The position numbers and the translations under genes are program-made. This document shows positions 35,688 to 44,212 of a DNA stretch of 64,000 nt, in pieces; within the stretch, counting starts at the first letter, position 1, and each line of letters begins with the position of its first letter. The DNA comes from JANWWM01 sp046292465 (lineage in GTDB: Bacteria > Bacteroidota > Chlorobiia > Chlorobiales > Thermochlorobacteraceae). Below the pieces are notes generated by a model, which saw only the letters and a program-made list of their open reading frames with translations, was not told the DNA's origin and made no database searches. The stretch covers positions 70,728 through 134,727 of the forward strand of contig JBKBRB010000006.1 in the NCBI GenBank assembly GCA_046292465.1, given 5' to 3'.

Positions 35688-36152
35688 TCACGCGCGGCTT
35701 TTGGTGTCAAACCGATTCAGATAGTCTTCGAAGCCTAAAATGCGGCGGGTGTATTCGGATTGCATCAGCGGCGAAGAGATGATGAAATCGGCTGTGGCGC
35801 GATTGCACGCAACGGGAATGTTCCACAAGGTTGCTAAGCGAATGAGGGCTTTGACATCAGGGTCATGTGGTTGTGGCTCGAGCGGGTCCCAAAAGAAGAG
35901 CAAGCAGTCGAGTTCGCCTTCGGCGATTTTCGCGCCGATTTGTTGGTCGCCACCGAGTGGTCCGCTTTTGAACTTCATAACCGGCAAGCCAATCTCACGC
36001 TCGATGAGCATGCCTGTTGTGCCTGTGGCAGAAAGGTAATGACGCTCGAGCGTAGCTTTATGCTCGCGCACCCAGTCAAGCATTTCGCTTTTGCGGTTGT
36101 CGTGTGCAACGAGTGCAATGCGCTTTTGCGCGGCGATGGGAAGATGTTGCAT
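35688..36152 (-). CDS. mgsA: Methylglyoxal synthase
   Basis: Converts dihydroxyacetone phosphate to methylglyoxal and phosphate, a bypass of lower glycolysis. 154 residues. Motifs: IALVAHDNRK, ATGTTG (phosphate loop), SGPLGGDQQIG (catalytic Asp69), FFWDPLEPQPHDPD (His) and NIPVACNRATADF. The last residues, DTKSRA, come from inserted DNA: the 115-bp repeat ends at Phe, and the detached copy downstream reads GLKNST. Because the changed part is the extreme C-terminus, activity is probably kept. It follows gyrA by 81 bases. Confidence 0.95.
   Translation of the reverse strand: MQHLPIAAQKRIALVAHDNRKSEMLDWVREHKATLERHYLSATGTTGMLIEREIGLPVMKFKSGPLGGDQQIGAKIAEGELDCLLFFWDPLEPQPHDPDVKALIRLATLWNIPVACNRATADFIISSPLMQSEYTRRILGFEDYLNRFDTKSRA
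35708..35822. repeat. 115-bp direct repeat, copy inside intact mgsA
   Basis: Second member of the 115-bp pair, covering codons for NIPVACN through NRF of the working mgsA. Immediately to its left the sequence switches to that of the insert. Confidence 0.97.
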
Positions 36153-36233
36153 AGAGAAAATCAGTTAAGCCGAGCCGTAAAGCGATACGGACAGCACGAT
36201 GTATTCTTCCCGTTCGTATCGCGATTGAAGTTA

Positions 36234-38690
36234 TCACTCCTCTTTCTTCTCTGACGATTCATCACTTTCTTCTTTCGGCACGCGCGCGACAGCACTCACC
36301 CTGTCGCCTTCTTCCAAGCGAATGAGTCGCACGCCCGATGTGGCTCTGCCCATCACGCGAATATCTTCAACATGTTGGCGATTAACGATGCCATTCGAAG
36401 TGATAATCATCAGGTCGTCCGAGTCTTTGACTTCGAGCATGGCGACAAGTTTTCCGACCTTTTCGTTAGATTTAAGCGTAATAACGCCTGCCGCGCCACG
36501 CTTGGTCATTCGATATTCTTCCAACTCACTGCGCTTGCCGTAGCCCAAGTCGGTAACGGTGAGCAGGGTTACATCGGTGTGGCGCGTTGTAACGAGCGAG
36601 ACGACCGATTCTTCCTTATCTACTTCTGCACCTTTGACGCCGGTCGCGCTTCGTCCCATTGGTCTCACATCGCGCTCGTGGAATCGGACAGCGTAGCCGG
36701 AGTTTTTCGCTAAAATTATTTGATGTTCGCCGTCGGTGAGCGTTGCGCCAATGAGTTCATCACCTTGCTCGATGTTAATTGCAATAATGCCAGTTTTGCG
36801 CGGGTTGGCGTATTCAGAGAGCGGCGTTTTCTTAATTGTGCCGTTCTTCGTCGCCATTAAAACAAATTGCGACTCACTGAATTCCTTGACATTGATGTAG
36901 GCGCGAATGGTTTCGCCCGATTCAAACTCGATGAGGTTGTTCAGCGAGCGACCGCGCGTGTTTCTGCCGCCTTCGGGAATTTCATAGACCTTTAGCCAAT
37001 AGCACTTGCCTTTGCTCGTGAAGAAAAGAATGTATTGATGCGTTGAGGCAATAAACATGTGCTCGACGAAGTCGCCGTCTTTGGTTGCGGCACCGGCAAT
37101 GCCCTTGCCGCCACGACCTTGTCGTTTGTAGGTGTCGAGCGTTGTGCGCTTGATGAAGCCGTTGTGCGTAATGGTAATCACAACGTCCTCGTTTTTAATC
37201 ATGTCCTCAACTTTGAAGTCTTCGGCTTTCATGACGATTTCGGTGCGTCGCTCGTCGCCGAATTCTTTTTTCACTTGTTTTAGTTCATCTTTGATGAGTT
37301 TGTATTGCAGTTTCTCGCTCGAGAGAATTGCGTTGAGTTGCTCGATAAGTTTGATGACGTCGCGATATTCGTCTTCGATTTTTTGGCGTTCCAAGCCTGT
37401 GAGCCGTTGCAAGCGCATGTCGAGAATGGCTTTGGCTTGAATTTCAGAGAGTTTGAATTTCGTCATTAAGCCTTCGCGTGCTTCGTCGCCGTCTTTGGAG
37501 GTGCGAATGAGTTTGATGATGGCATCGAGGTTATCGAGCGCGATTTTCAAGCCTTCCAAGATGTGTGCGCGCTTTTCGGCTTCGGCAAGGTCGAACTTCG
37601 TGCGTCGAATTACGATGTCGTGGCGATGTTTCACATAATAGTGAATCATCTCTTTGAGGTTGAGCACGCGCGGCTGACCGTCAACGAGCGCAAGCATAAT
37701 CACGCCGAAGGTTTCTTGCATTTGCGTGTGCTTGAAGAGGTTGTTCAAAACTACTTGCGTAACGGCGTCGCGCTTGAGCATAATCACAAGCCGCATGCCG
37801 TCGCGGTCGCTTTCATCGCGCACATCAACAATGCCTTCAATTTTTTTCTCATTGACAAGTTCGGCAATTTTTTCCTGCAAGCGTGCTTTATTGATTTGAT
37901 ACGGCAGTTCTGTTACGATAATTGATTCTCGTTCGGTTTTTTCGTTGGTCTCGATGTTCACCTTTGCACGAATAACGATTTTGCCACGCCCGGTTAGGTA
38001 AGCTTCCTTGACGCCGTCGTAGCCATAGATAATTCCGCCCGTTGGAAAATCAGGGGCTTTGATGTACTTCATCAACTCGTCAATCGTAATGTCGCGATTG
38101 TCAATGTAGGCGATTATGCCGTCAATGACTTCCGAGAGATTGTGTGGCGGAATGTTGGTTGCCATGCCGACTGCAATGCCCGTTGAACCATTAACGAGTA
38201 AGTTCGGCATTGCCGATGGCAACACAGATGGCTCTTCCAGACTGTCGTCGAAGTTTGGCTGGAACTCAACGGTGTTTTTATCGATATCGCGGAGCATTTC
38301 GGCAGCAATGCGCGTCATACGCACTTCGGTGTAGCGCATTGCAGCAGGCGCGTCACCATCAATTGAGCCGAAGTTGCCTTGTCCGTCAATGAGCGGATAG
38401 CGCATTGAGAAATCTTGAACCAATCGCACAATTGTATCATACACTGCGCTGTCGCCATGCGGGTGATATTTTCCGAGCACTTCGCCAACCACGCGCGCCG
38501 ACTTTTTGTAGGGTCGCCCTGCCTGCAATCCAAGTTCCGACATGCCGAACAATACGCGCCGATGCACAGGCTTTAAGCCATCACGAACATCAGGCAAAGC
38601 GCGACTGACAATAACCGACATGGAATAATCGATGAACGAATCGCGCATTTCGTCCTCGACATTGATTGGAACAATTCTTTCTCTTTGCAT
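36234..38690 (-). CDS. gyrA: DNA gyrase subunit A
   Basis: 818 residues; introduces negative supercoils with GyrB. The breakage-reunion domain has YHPHGDSAVYDT and the catalytic Tyr120 in AAMRYTEVR. The quinolone-pocket positions are Ser81 and Asp85, the sensitive-type residues. The GyrA box RQGRGGKG near residue 530 marks it as gyrase rather than topoisomerase IV, followed by the C-terminal beta-pinwheel repeats and an acidic Glu/Ser/Lys tail. It is followed by mgsA. Confidence 0.97.
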   Translation of the reverse strand: MQRERIVPINVEDEMRDSFIDYSMSVIVSRALPDVRDGLKPVHRRVLFGMSELGLQAGRPYKKSARVVGEVLGKYHPHGDSAVYDTIVRLVQDFSMRYPLIDGQGNFGSIDGDAPAAMRYTEVRMTRIAAEMLRDIDKNTVEFQPNFDDSLEEPSVLPSAMPNLLVNGSTGIAVGMATNIPPHNLSEVIDGIIAYIDNRDITIDELMKYIKAPDFPTGGIIYGYDGVKEAYLTGRGKIVIRAKVNIETNEKTERESIIVTELPYQINKARLQEKIAELVNEKKIEGIVDVRDESDRDGMRLVIMLKRDAVTQVVLNNLFKHTQMQETFGVIMLALVDGQPRVLNLKEMIHYYVKHRHDIVIRRTKFDLAEAEKRAHILEGLKIALDNLDAIIKLIRTSKDGDEAREGLMTKFKLSEIQAKAILDMRLQRLTGLERQKIEDEYRDVIKLIEQLNAILSSEKLQYKLIKDELKQVKKEFGDERRTEIVMKAEDFKVEDMIKNEDVVITITHNGFIKRTTLDTYKRQGRGGKGIAGAATKDGDFVEHMFIASTHQYILFFTSKGKCYWLKVYEIPEGGRNTRGRSLNNLIEFESGETIRAYINVKEFSESQFVLMATKNGTIKKTPLSEYANPRKTGIIAINIEQGDELIGATLTDGEHQIILAKNSGYAVRFHERDVRPMGRSATGVKGAEVDKEESVVSLVTTRHTDVTLLTVTDLGYGKRSELEEYRMTKRGAAGVITLKSNEKVGKLVAMLEVKDSDDLMIITSNGIVNRQHVEDIRVMGRATSGVRLIRLEEGDRVSAVARVPKEESDESSEKKEE

Positions 38691-38751
38691 GCTTTGAAAT
38701 GGTTAAATCAGGCAGAAATAATAAGCAGGAATATACGCATTATTGCCGCTA

Positions 38752-40434
38752 TCACATTCGTTCAGGTGCGGAAATGCCGAGCGTCTTGAAGCCATTGCGC
38801 AAGACTTGGCGCGTCGCCAGTGCAAGCAACAAGCGCGATTTCATTACCGACTCTTCTTCTCCCACAATTCGGCACTCTTGATAAAACTTGTGGAAAAGTT
38901 CTGCCACGCCGTTCAAATACGTAATCATTTTTTGCGGCTCGAGTGCAGTTGCCGCGTAACTTACTGCGTCAGGAAATCGCATCAGTTCTTTGGCTAAATC
39001 TAATTCTTCTTTGGCATTCAACACTTTCACAAAGTCTGTCGGAATGGCTTCGGCGTTGAGCATCGCTTTTTCTTCGGCAACACGAATAATTCCACAGATT
39101 CGCGCATGCGCATATTGCAGATAGAACACAGGGTTATCGCTCGATTGCTTTTTGGCAAGTTCCAAATCAAAGTTCAGGTGCGTTTCTTTGGCGCGCATGA
39201 CGAAAAAGAAGCGCGTGGCGTCGGCACCGACTTCATCAATGAGCGCGTCGAGCGTGTCGGCGTTGCCTTTGCGTGTTGACATTTTGACCTGCTCCCCGTT
39301 AATGGTTGTGGTTACAAATTGATTGATGGCAACTTTAATGCGCGATGTATCAAACCCCAACACATCAAGCGCGTGAATCACATCAGGGTATTCGTCGATG
39401 TGGTCAGCACCAAACACATTCACGATTAAATCGAATCCGCGTGCGTATTTCGTGGTGTGATAAGCAATATCGGGCAGGCGATAGCTCGGCTCGCCGTTCG
39501 ATTTCACCAACACCGTATCGACCGGAATTTCCTTGCCGTTCTCGACTTTCTTTTTGCCCAAGAGCGATGTCTTGAACCAGACCGCGCCGTCTTTGCGCTC
39601 AATGAATCCTTTTTGTTCCAGCAGTTCGAGCACTTGCTCGTTGCGGCTCTTTCCGCTCTCCATTTTTTCATAGAGCGAATTTTCGTTGAAGAACGAATCG
39701 TGCCGAATGCCGAGCCGCAAGAGTGTTCGCTTGATGCTCGCGAAAATTTCCGCTTCGGCAAACTCTTTGAAGAACGACAAGTCCGTTTCGTCTTTGAGCA
39801 AGTCGCCTTTTTCAGCGAAAATTTTTTCGGCAATATCCTTGATGTAGTCGCCTTGATAGTAATCGTCAGGGAAAGCAATTGATTTGCCGCACCGCTCGCA
39901 GTAGCGCAGTCGAACAGAATCAGCAAGAATGCGCATTTGCCTGCCAGCATTGTTGAAGTAATACTCTCGCGTTACGCTGTAGCCTTGTGCCTCGAGCAAG
40001 TTTGCGATGCAGTCTCCGAGCACCGCGCCACGTCCGCGCCCAACAGTCAGCGGTCCGGTTGGATTAGCACTCACATATTCCACAATGGCTTTTTTACCTA
40101 CCCCAACGCTCGATTTTCCAAATTGCTCCCCTTGCGCCAAAATCTGCGCAACGCTCTGTTGCAAGAGCGATTTTGAAAAGTAGAAGTTGATGAACCCTGC
40201 GCCTGCGACATCTACCCGCTCAATATGCTCAGGATTGAACCTGAACTTTGAGACCAATTCTTGTGCAATTTGACGTGGGTTTTTCTTGAGCTCCTTGGCA
40301 AGCGTCATGGCAACATTGCTCGAAGCGTCGCCGAACTTTTCATCGTTAGGTTTTTCAATGAGAATTTCGCGCGTTGGCTCTGCGCCAACTTCTGCAAGGG
40401 CTTTTTTGATTTCCGCAATTAGAATCTCTTTCAT
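38752..40434 (-). CDS. argS: Arginyl-tRNA synthetase
   Basis: 560 residues from ATG 40434 (MKEILIAEIKKAL). The longer in-frame stretch upstream lies in the next gene's 3' region and is not protein-like. Class I motifs: EYVSANPTGPLTVGRGRG, where the HIGH-type signature carries Thr-Val-Gly-Arg, a known variant in some phyla; a YCERCGKSI Cys pair; MSTRKGN (KMSKS equivalent); and the anticodon-binding DALR domain at the end. Fourteen bases separate it from the ABC ATPase gene upstream. Confidence 0.96.
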   Translation of the reverse strand: MKEILIAEIKKALAEVGAEPTREILIEKPNDEKFGDASSNVAMTLAKELKKNPRQIAQELVSKFRFNPEHIERVDVAGAGFINFYFSKSLLQQSVAQILAQGEQFGKSSVGVGKKAIVEYVSANPTGPLTVGRGRGAVLGDCIANLLEAQGYSVTREYYFNNAGRQMRILADSVRLRYCERCGKSIAFPDDYYQGDYIKDIAEKIFAEKGDLLKDETDLSFFKEFAEAEIFASIKRTLLRLGIRHDSFFNENSLYEKMESGKSRNEQVLELLEQKGFIERKDGAVWFKTSLLGKKKVENGKEIPVDTVLVKSNGEPSYRLPDIAYHTTKYARGFDLIVNVFGADHIDEYPDVIHALDVLGFDTSRIKVAINQFVTTTINGEQVKMSTRKGNADTLDALIDEVGADATRFFFVMRAKETHLNFDLELAKKQSSDNPVFYLQYAHARICGIIRVAEEKAMLNAEAIPTDFVKVLNAKEELDLAKELMRFPDAVSYAATALEPQKMITYLNGVAELFHKFYQECRIVGEEESVMKSRLLLALATRQVLRNGFKTLGISAPERM

Positions 40435-40447
40435 GAATTTGATGCTA

Positions 40448-42007
40448 TTATGTGATGAATACGCCGATTTCTTTTTCAAACTCCTTTGGCTGTTCTTTGC
40501 CTTGTAAGACTTCTTGTTTAGAAAACTCTTTGCGAATTGTGCCTTTGTAAAGACAGCCGATTCTATCGGAAAGCGAGAGCACTTCATCGAGTTCAGCAGA
40601 AATGAGCAGAATGGCAATGCCCTTATCACGCGTTTCAATAATTTTGCGGTGAATGAACTCGATTGCGCCGATGTCGACGCCACGCGTGGGTTGCGCCAAA
40701 ATCAGCAGTCTTAGTTGCGGTCGCCCAAGTTCGCGTGCCGAGACGAGTTTTTGTTGATTGCCGCCTGAAAGGCTTCCAATTTTTGCGTCGGTCAGTTTAC
40801 TTCGCTCACCGTTTTGCCACGCTGAGCGCACATCGAAGAGCGTTGCCATATCCAGTGCGTATCGCGCCAGTTCATTCCACTTGAAGCCAATTCGTGCAGC
40901 GAAGGTCGGCTCACGATGTCGCCCAAAAATTAAGTTGTTGGAGATAGAATAATCCTTAATCACGCCGTATCGCAGTCGGTCTTCGGGAATATGCGAGATG
41001 CCAAGCGAAGCAATTTCGCGCGGCGATTTTCCCAGCAAGTTGATGTTGCCAAATTTAATTTCACCTGTGAGCATATCGCCTTCATCTTGCATTCCCCACA
41101 AGGCTTTGAGCAGTTCGGATTGCCCATTGCCCTCAACCCCTGCAATGCCATAGATTTCGCCCGCTTTGATTTCAAAAGAAAGGTTGTTGAGCACCTTCAC
41201 ACCGCGCGAATTAGTGTAGCACAAGTTGCGCACCGAGAGCACAACGTCCTTTTCGTGGCAAGGCGTCTTTGGAACAGAGAGCAGCACCTCACGCCCAACC
41301 ATTGCACGTGCAAGGGCTTCTTTTGTCGTCTCTTTGGTTTGCATTGTCGCCACAAGTTTGCCCTGACGCATCACGCTCACGCGATTTGAAATCGCTAAGA
41401 CTTCATCAAGTTTATGCGTGATGATGAGAATCGTTTTGCCGCTTTGAGCAAGCGAGCGCAGAGTTTGAAACAGTTGTTCGGTCTCAATCGGCGTGAGCAC
41501 AGCGGTAGGCTCGTCTAAAATTAAAATATCGGCTTTGCGATAGAGCACCTTCAAAATTTCTACCCGCTGCTCTTCGCCAACGGAAAGCGTGCTGACGAGC
41601 GCATCAGGCGAAATCGCAAGTCCGAATTTTTCCGATAAGGCTTTTAGCTCGTTGTGAACTTTGTCGAAATCGATAATGCCGTGATTGGTCGGCTCTTCGC
41701 CGAGAATGATGTTTTCAGCGACGGTTAAGGTTGGCACAAGCATAAAGTGTTGATGCACCATTCCAATCCCCAAGCGGATGGCGTCAGTAGGTGAAGTGAG
41801 GTGTGCGCGCTTGCCCTTGATGTAAATTTCGCCCGATGTCGGTTCATACAAGCCGTAAAGGATTTTCATCAAGGTTGATTTGCCCGCGCCGTTTTCGCCA
41901 ACAATTGCGTGAATCGTGCCTTTTTCAACCGTCAGCGAAATGTCTTGATTAGCATAGAAGTTCCCAAACCGCTTGGAAATGTGTTTCAGTTCGATTGACA
42001 CGGTCAT
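40448..42007 (-). CDS. Double-domain ABC ATPase of the nucleoside/simple-sugar type
   Basis: 519 residues with two nucleotide-binding domains. NBD1: GENGAGKSTLMKILYGL, HQHFMLVPTLTVAENI, LSVGEEQRVEILK and ILILDEPTAVL. NBD2 is degenerate: GVEGNGQSEL in place of Walker A and SGGNQQKL as signature. This matches the YufO/RbsA-type ATPases of nucleoside or sugar importers. Importers of this class need two permeases and a lipoprotein, and none is in the window, so the partner genes must be elsewhere. Confidence 0.9.
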   Translation of the reverse strand: MTVSIELKHISKRFGNFYANQDISLTVEKGTIHAIVGENGAGKSTLMKILYGLYEPTSGEIYIKGKRAHLTSPTDAIRLGIGMVHQHFMLVPTLTVAENIILGEEPTNHGIIDFDKVHNELKALSEKFGLAISPDALVSTLSVGEEQRVEILKVLYRKADILILDEPTAVLTPIETEQLFQTLRSLAQSGKTILIITHKLDEVLAISNRVSVMRQGKLVATMQTKETTKEALARAMVGREVLLSVPKTPCHEKDVVLSVRNLCYTNSRGVKVLNNLSFEIKAGEIYGIAGVEGNGQSELLKALWGMQDEGDMLTGEIKFGNINLLGKSPREIASLGISHIPEDRLRYGVIKDYSISNNLIFGRHREPTFAARIGFKWNELARYALDMATLFDVRSAWQNGERSKLTDAKIGSLSGGNQQKLVSARELGRPQLRLLILAQPTRGVDIGAIEFIHRKIIETRDKGIAILLISAELDEVLSLSDRIGCLYKGTIRKEFSKQEVLQGKEQPKEFEKEIGVFIT

Positions 42008-42081
42008 GGCGCAAATGTTATTTTGAGACGAAAAATTTTCTTTTCTTTGTAAGCCTACAAAACCCGTAATTATTCGTTACA

Positions 42082-42426
42082 ATGCGTTACAAACATCACG
42101 CTTTCATTTGCACAAATCTCTCGAGTTGTGCGCAACACGAACCTGAAAAAATACAGAAGTATCTGAAATCTCGCCTCAAAGAATTAGGCTTGCATAAAGA
42201 CATTCGCGCTAACAAGTCGGGCTGTTTAGATGGCTGTTCCTACTCTCCTGTAACGGTTGTTTATCCTGACGGCATCTGGTATCGATTGCTCACAGAAGCC
42301 GATGCCGAGCGTGTTTTGCAAGAGCATCTTATCGGCGGCAAGCCGGTTGAAGACTTGATGATTCGCGATCTCAACCCGAACTATACTTTTCAGGCACACT
42401 CTGAGTCGATATCTAAGTCATCTTAG
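42082..42426 (+). CDS. Thioredoxin-like [2Fe-2S] ferredoxin
   Basis: 114 residues. Four Cys in the order C-x5-C ... C-x3-C (Cys10, Cys16, Cys48, Cys52; FICTNLSSC and SGCLDGC) match the thioredoxin-fold 2Fe-2S ferredoxins related to NuoE and cyanobacterial-type small ferredoxins. Pro-Asp-Gly-Ile-Trp-Tyr (YPDGIWYRLL) is typical of this group. The electron partner is not adjacent. It is divergent from the ABC ATPase gene with 74 bases between. Confidence 0.88.
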   Translation: MRYKHHAFICTNLSSCAQHEPEKIQKYLKSRLKELGLHKDIRANKSGCLDGCSYSPVTVVYPDGIWYRLLTEADAERVLQEHLIGGKPVEDLMIRDLNPNYTFQAHSESISKSS

Positions 42427-42692
42427 TTTAATGCGCCTTTCTCGCTCATGTGGTTTTGAGCGCAGGAATTGATGCGGTTTGAAAATTTTCACAACACCAA
42501 AAGCGGCACATCGAGTTGGTTGCACGCCTCTTGAAAACATCTTTCGTTCACGGCGCAATGATGATTGTTTGCAGTCGCGCTTCTCCCTTCTGGCCTGCTC
42601 AAAGCCCTATTGAATGTTCAAGACGAGAGATGTTCTGTGCAAGCGGCTGATATTTGAGTGATGGATGAGAAAATCGGCATTTTTTATGGCGA

Positions 42693-43139
42693 CTAAACTG
42701 TGCCGACGCCTGTATGCCCGAATCCGCCGGTCCCGCGCTCAGTGTCGGAAAGTGAGTTGGCTTCAACAAAAGCCGCGCGTTCATATTTTGCAATCACCAT
42801 TTGCGCGATTCTATCGCCTTTTTTAACCGTGAACGGCTCTTTGCCATGGTTGATAAGAATAACTTTGACTTCGCCTCGGTAGTCAGCGTCGATAGTTCCA
42901 GGTGTGTTAGGAAGAGAAATCGCGTATTTGAGCGCAAGTCCGCTACGCGGTCGCAGTTGGGCTTCGTAGCCGATGGGCAGTTCAATCGCAAAGCCAGTCG
43001 GAATCAAGGCGACGGCTTGGGGTTGGACGACAATTTCCTCGTCGTTGCAGGCGTGAAGGTCGAGTCCTGCTGCGTGTTCAGTCGCATATTTTGGCAGTTG
43101 CGCGTCGGGGTGAAGGCGAAGAAATTTGACAGTCAACAT
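42693..43139 (-). CDS. dut: dUTP diphosphatase
   Basis: Hydrolyses dUTP to dUMP, keeping uracil out of DNA; trimeric. About 148 residues from ATG 43139 (MLTVKFLRLHP); an ATG 12 bases upstream is also possible. All five dUTPase motifs are visible: AGLDLHA, PRSGLALK, GTIDADYRGEVKV (catalytic Asp), DRIAQMVI and RGTGGFGHTG at the C-terminus. Between it and the ferredoxin gene lie 266 bases without a recognised feature. Confidence 0.95.
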   Translation of the reverse strand: MLTVKFLRLHPDAQLPKYATEHAAGLDLHACNDEEIVVQPQAVALIPTGFAIELPIGYEAQLRPRSGLALKYAISLPNTPGTIDADYRGEVKVILINHGKEPFTVKKGDRIAQMVIAKYERAAFVEANSLSDTERGTGGFGHTGVGTV

Positions 43140-43207
43140 TAGTTCATGCAAATGCGTTGATGAGCCGGCGCCAATCTACGCAAATCCAACGAGATGCCAT
43201 TGGCATG

Positions 43208-44158
43208 TCAGTTCACCCAGTGAGGGTTTGAGATGCTGGAGAGCAAATTGATTTCAGGATTGTTGGTGGTTGCTGAATAAATCATTTCACCCCATTTCCA
43301 AATTACGACTTGATTTCCACTTGGGCAGGTTTTGCTGTAAAAATTGCGTCCATTTTCGGAGATATATCGCTCGACATCAGCGTCAATGTTAGCGTTTTTA
43401 AGGATGTCGTGTTCGCGAGCAATGTAGATAGCGACAATAGTTTTTGGGTCTTTTTCGTGCACAAATCGCACTTCGCCAATGTCTGCTGAGCCGAGCGCAG
43501 TAACGCGCGCCGAGTTTGGTTGAAACGGACGAACGATGGGAATCACTGGCGGGACGCCAAACACTTTCTCGATATGGTTAGCAATCACACTGGCGTCTTT
43601 GGTTTTAATATCAGGGCTTTTGGCTTCAAAAAATAGGCGCACTGTGGCATCGAAGATGTTTGATTTCGCGCTTGCTTCAAGGTATGAAGGTGCATCAAAG
43701 ACATTTCGTTGTTCGCGCACAAAACTTGCAAAGATGAGCATTGCCAGAACGCAAATCCCTAGCGCTACGGCGAAAATCGGATGCGATTTGCTGTTAGCAT
43801 TCGGATTGATGTAAATGGCTTCGAGAAAGGCTCTCTTCCAGCTTTCTATGTTTTTGCTGGGCAGTTCAGCAGTGTTTTGTTGAGCGGTTAAGGCGCTGAA
43901 TTGTGTTGTAGAGGGGTTCTCTCTTCCAATAGTTTGGCGAGTAATTGCATCGACAAGGCTTTGAGGCGCTTTGAATCTTTTGAGTTTTTCACGAAGTAGC
44001 CTCTTTGTCTGCAATTCTGCTTCATATTCAGCGCGGCAATGGTCGCACTTTTCAATCGCTTCAAGGAACTCACGCATCGTTGCGTCGTCGAGTTCGCCGT
44101 CGACTGCGGCTGAAATTAGTGCTTGAGCTTCTTTGCAAGTCACGCTTGAAACTCCCAT
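43208..44158 (-). CDS. Putative anti-sigma factor with zinc-finger-like N-terminus
   Basis: 316 residues. The N-terminal 50 residues resemble an anti-sigma zinc-finger domain: Cys8, then EKCDHCRAEYE (Cys38, His40, Cys41). A single TM segment at about 127-147 (IFAVALGICVLAMLIFASFV) and a C-terminal extracytoplasmic domain of about 165 residues follow. This is the usual build of a membrane anti-sigma factor. The gene starts 54 bases after the ECF sigma gene, which it probably controls. Confidence 0.82.
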   Translation of the reverse strand: MGVSSVTCKEAQALISAAVDGELDDATMREFLEAIEKCDHCRAEYEAELQTKRLLREKLKRFKAPQSLVDAITRQTIGRENPSTTQFSALTAQQNTAELPSKNIESWKRAFLEAIYINPNANSKSHPIFAVALGICVLAMLIFASFVREQRNVFDAPSYLEASAKSNIFDATVRLFFEAKSPDIKTKDASVIANHIEKVFGVPPVIPIVRPFQPNSARVTALGSADIGEVRFVHEKDPKTIVAIYIAREHDILKNANIDADVERYISENGRNFYSKTCPSGNQVVIWKWGEMIYSATTNNPEINLLSSISNPHWVN

Positions 44159-44212
44159 CTGTTTAGCGTTAGGAAAAAGACTACTGTTCCAAAAGCTTGG
44201 AACACTTTTACC

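Larger units (their letters stand above)
33319..35822. mobile_element. Restriction-modification insertion bounded by 115-bp direct repeats
   Basis: A unit of about 2.39 kb (insert plus one repeat) downstream of mgsA. Two identical 115-bp copies of the mgsA 3' end flank an AT-rich segment holding a DNA methyltransferase and a restriction endonuclease, both on the minus strand. Base composition and codon use differ visibly from the GC-richer flanks. No transposase, integrase or long terminal inverted repeats are visible. The layout fits insertion with long target duplication, a pattern described for restriction-modification genes in Helicobacter pylori and other bacteria. Confidence 0.85.

Noticed and set aside
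33434..35707. Terminal inverted repeats of an insertion sequence at the edges of the restriction-modification insert
   Set aside because: Only a six-base CCAAAA match near the two edges; no transposase gene. Not enough to call an IS.
40435..40683. An N-terminal extension of argS of 83 codons
   Set aside because: The extra residues are unlike ArgS and overlap the 3' end of the upstream ABC ATPase gene; ATG 40434 matches the family start.
42427..42692. A possible 35-40 codon gene remnant (minus strand, ending LDVPLLVL)
   Set aside because: Too short, no start signal, no recognisable family; may be chance in a 266-base gap.
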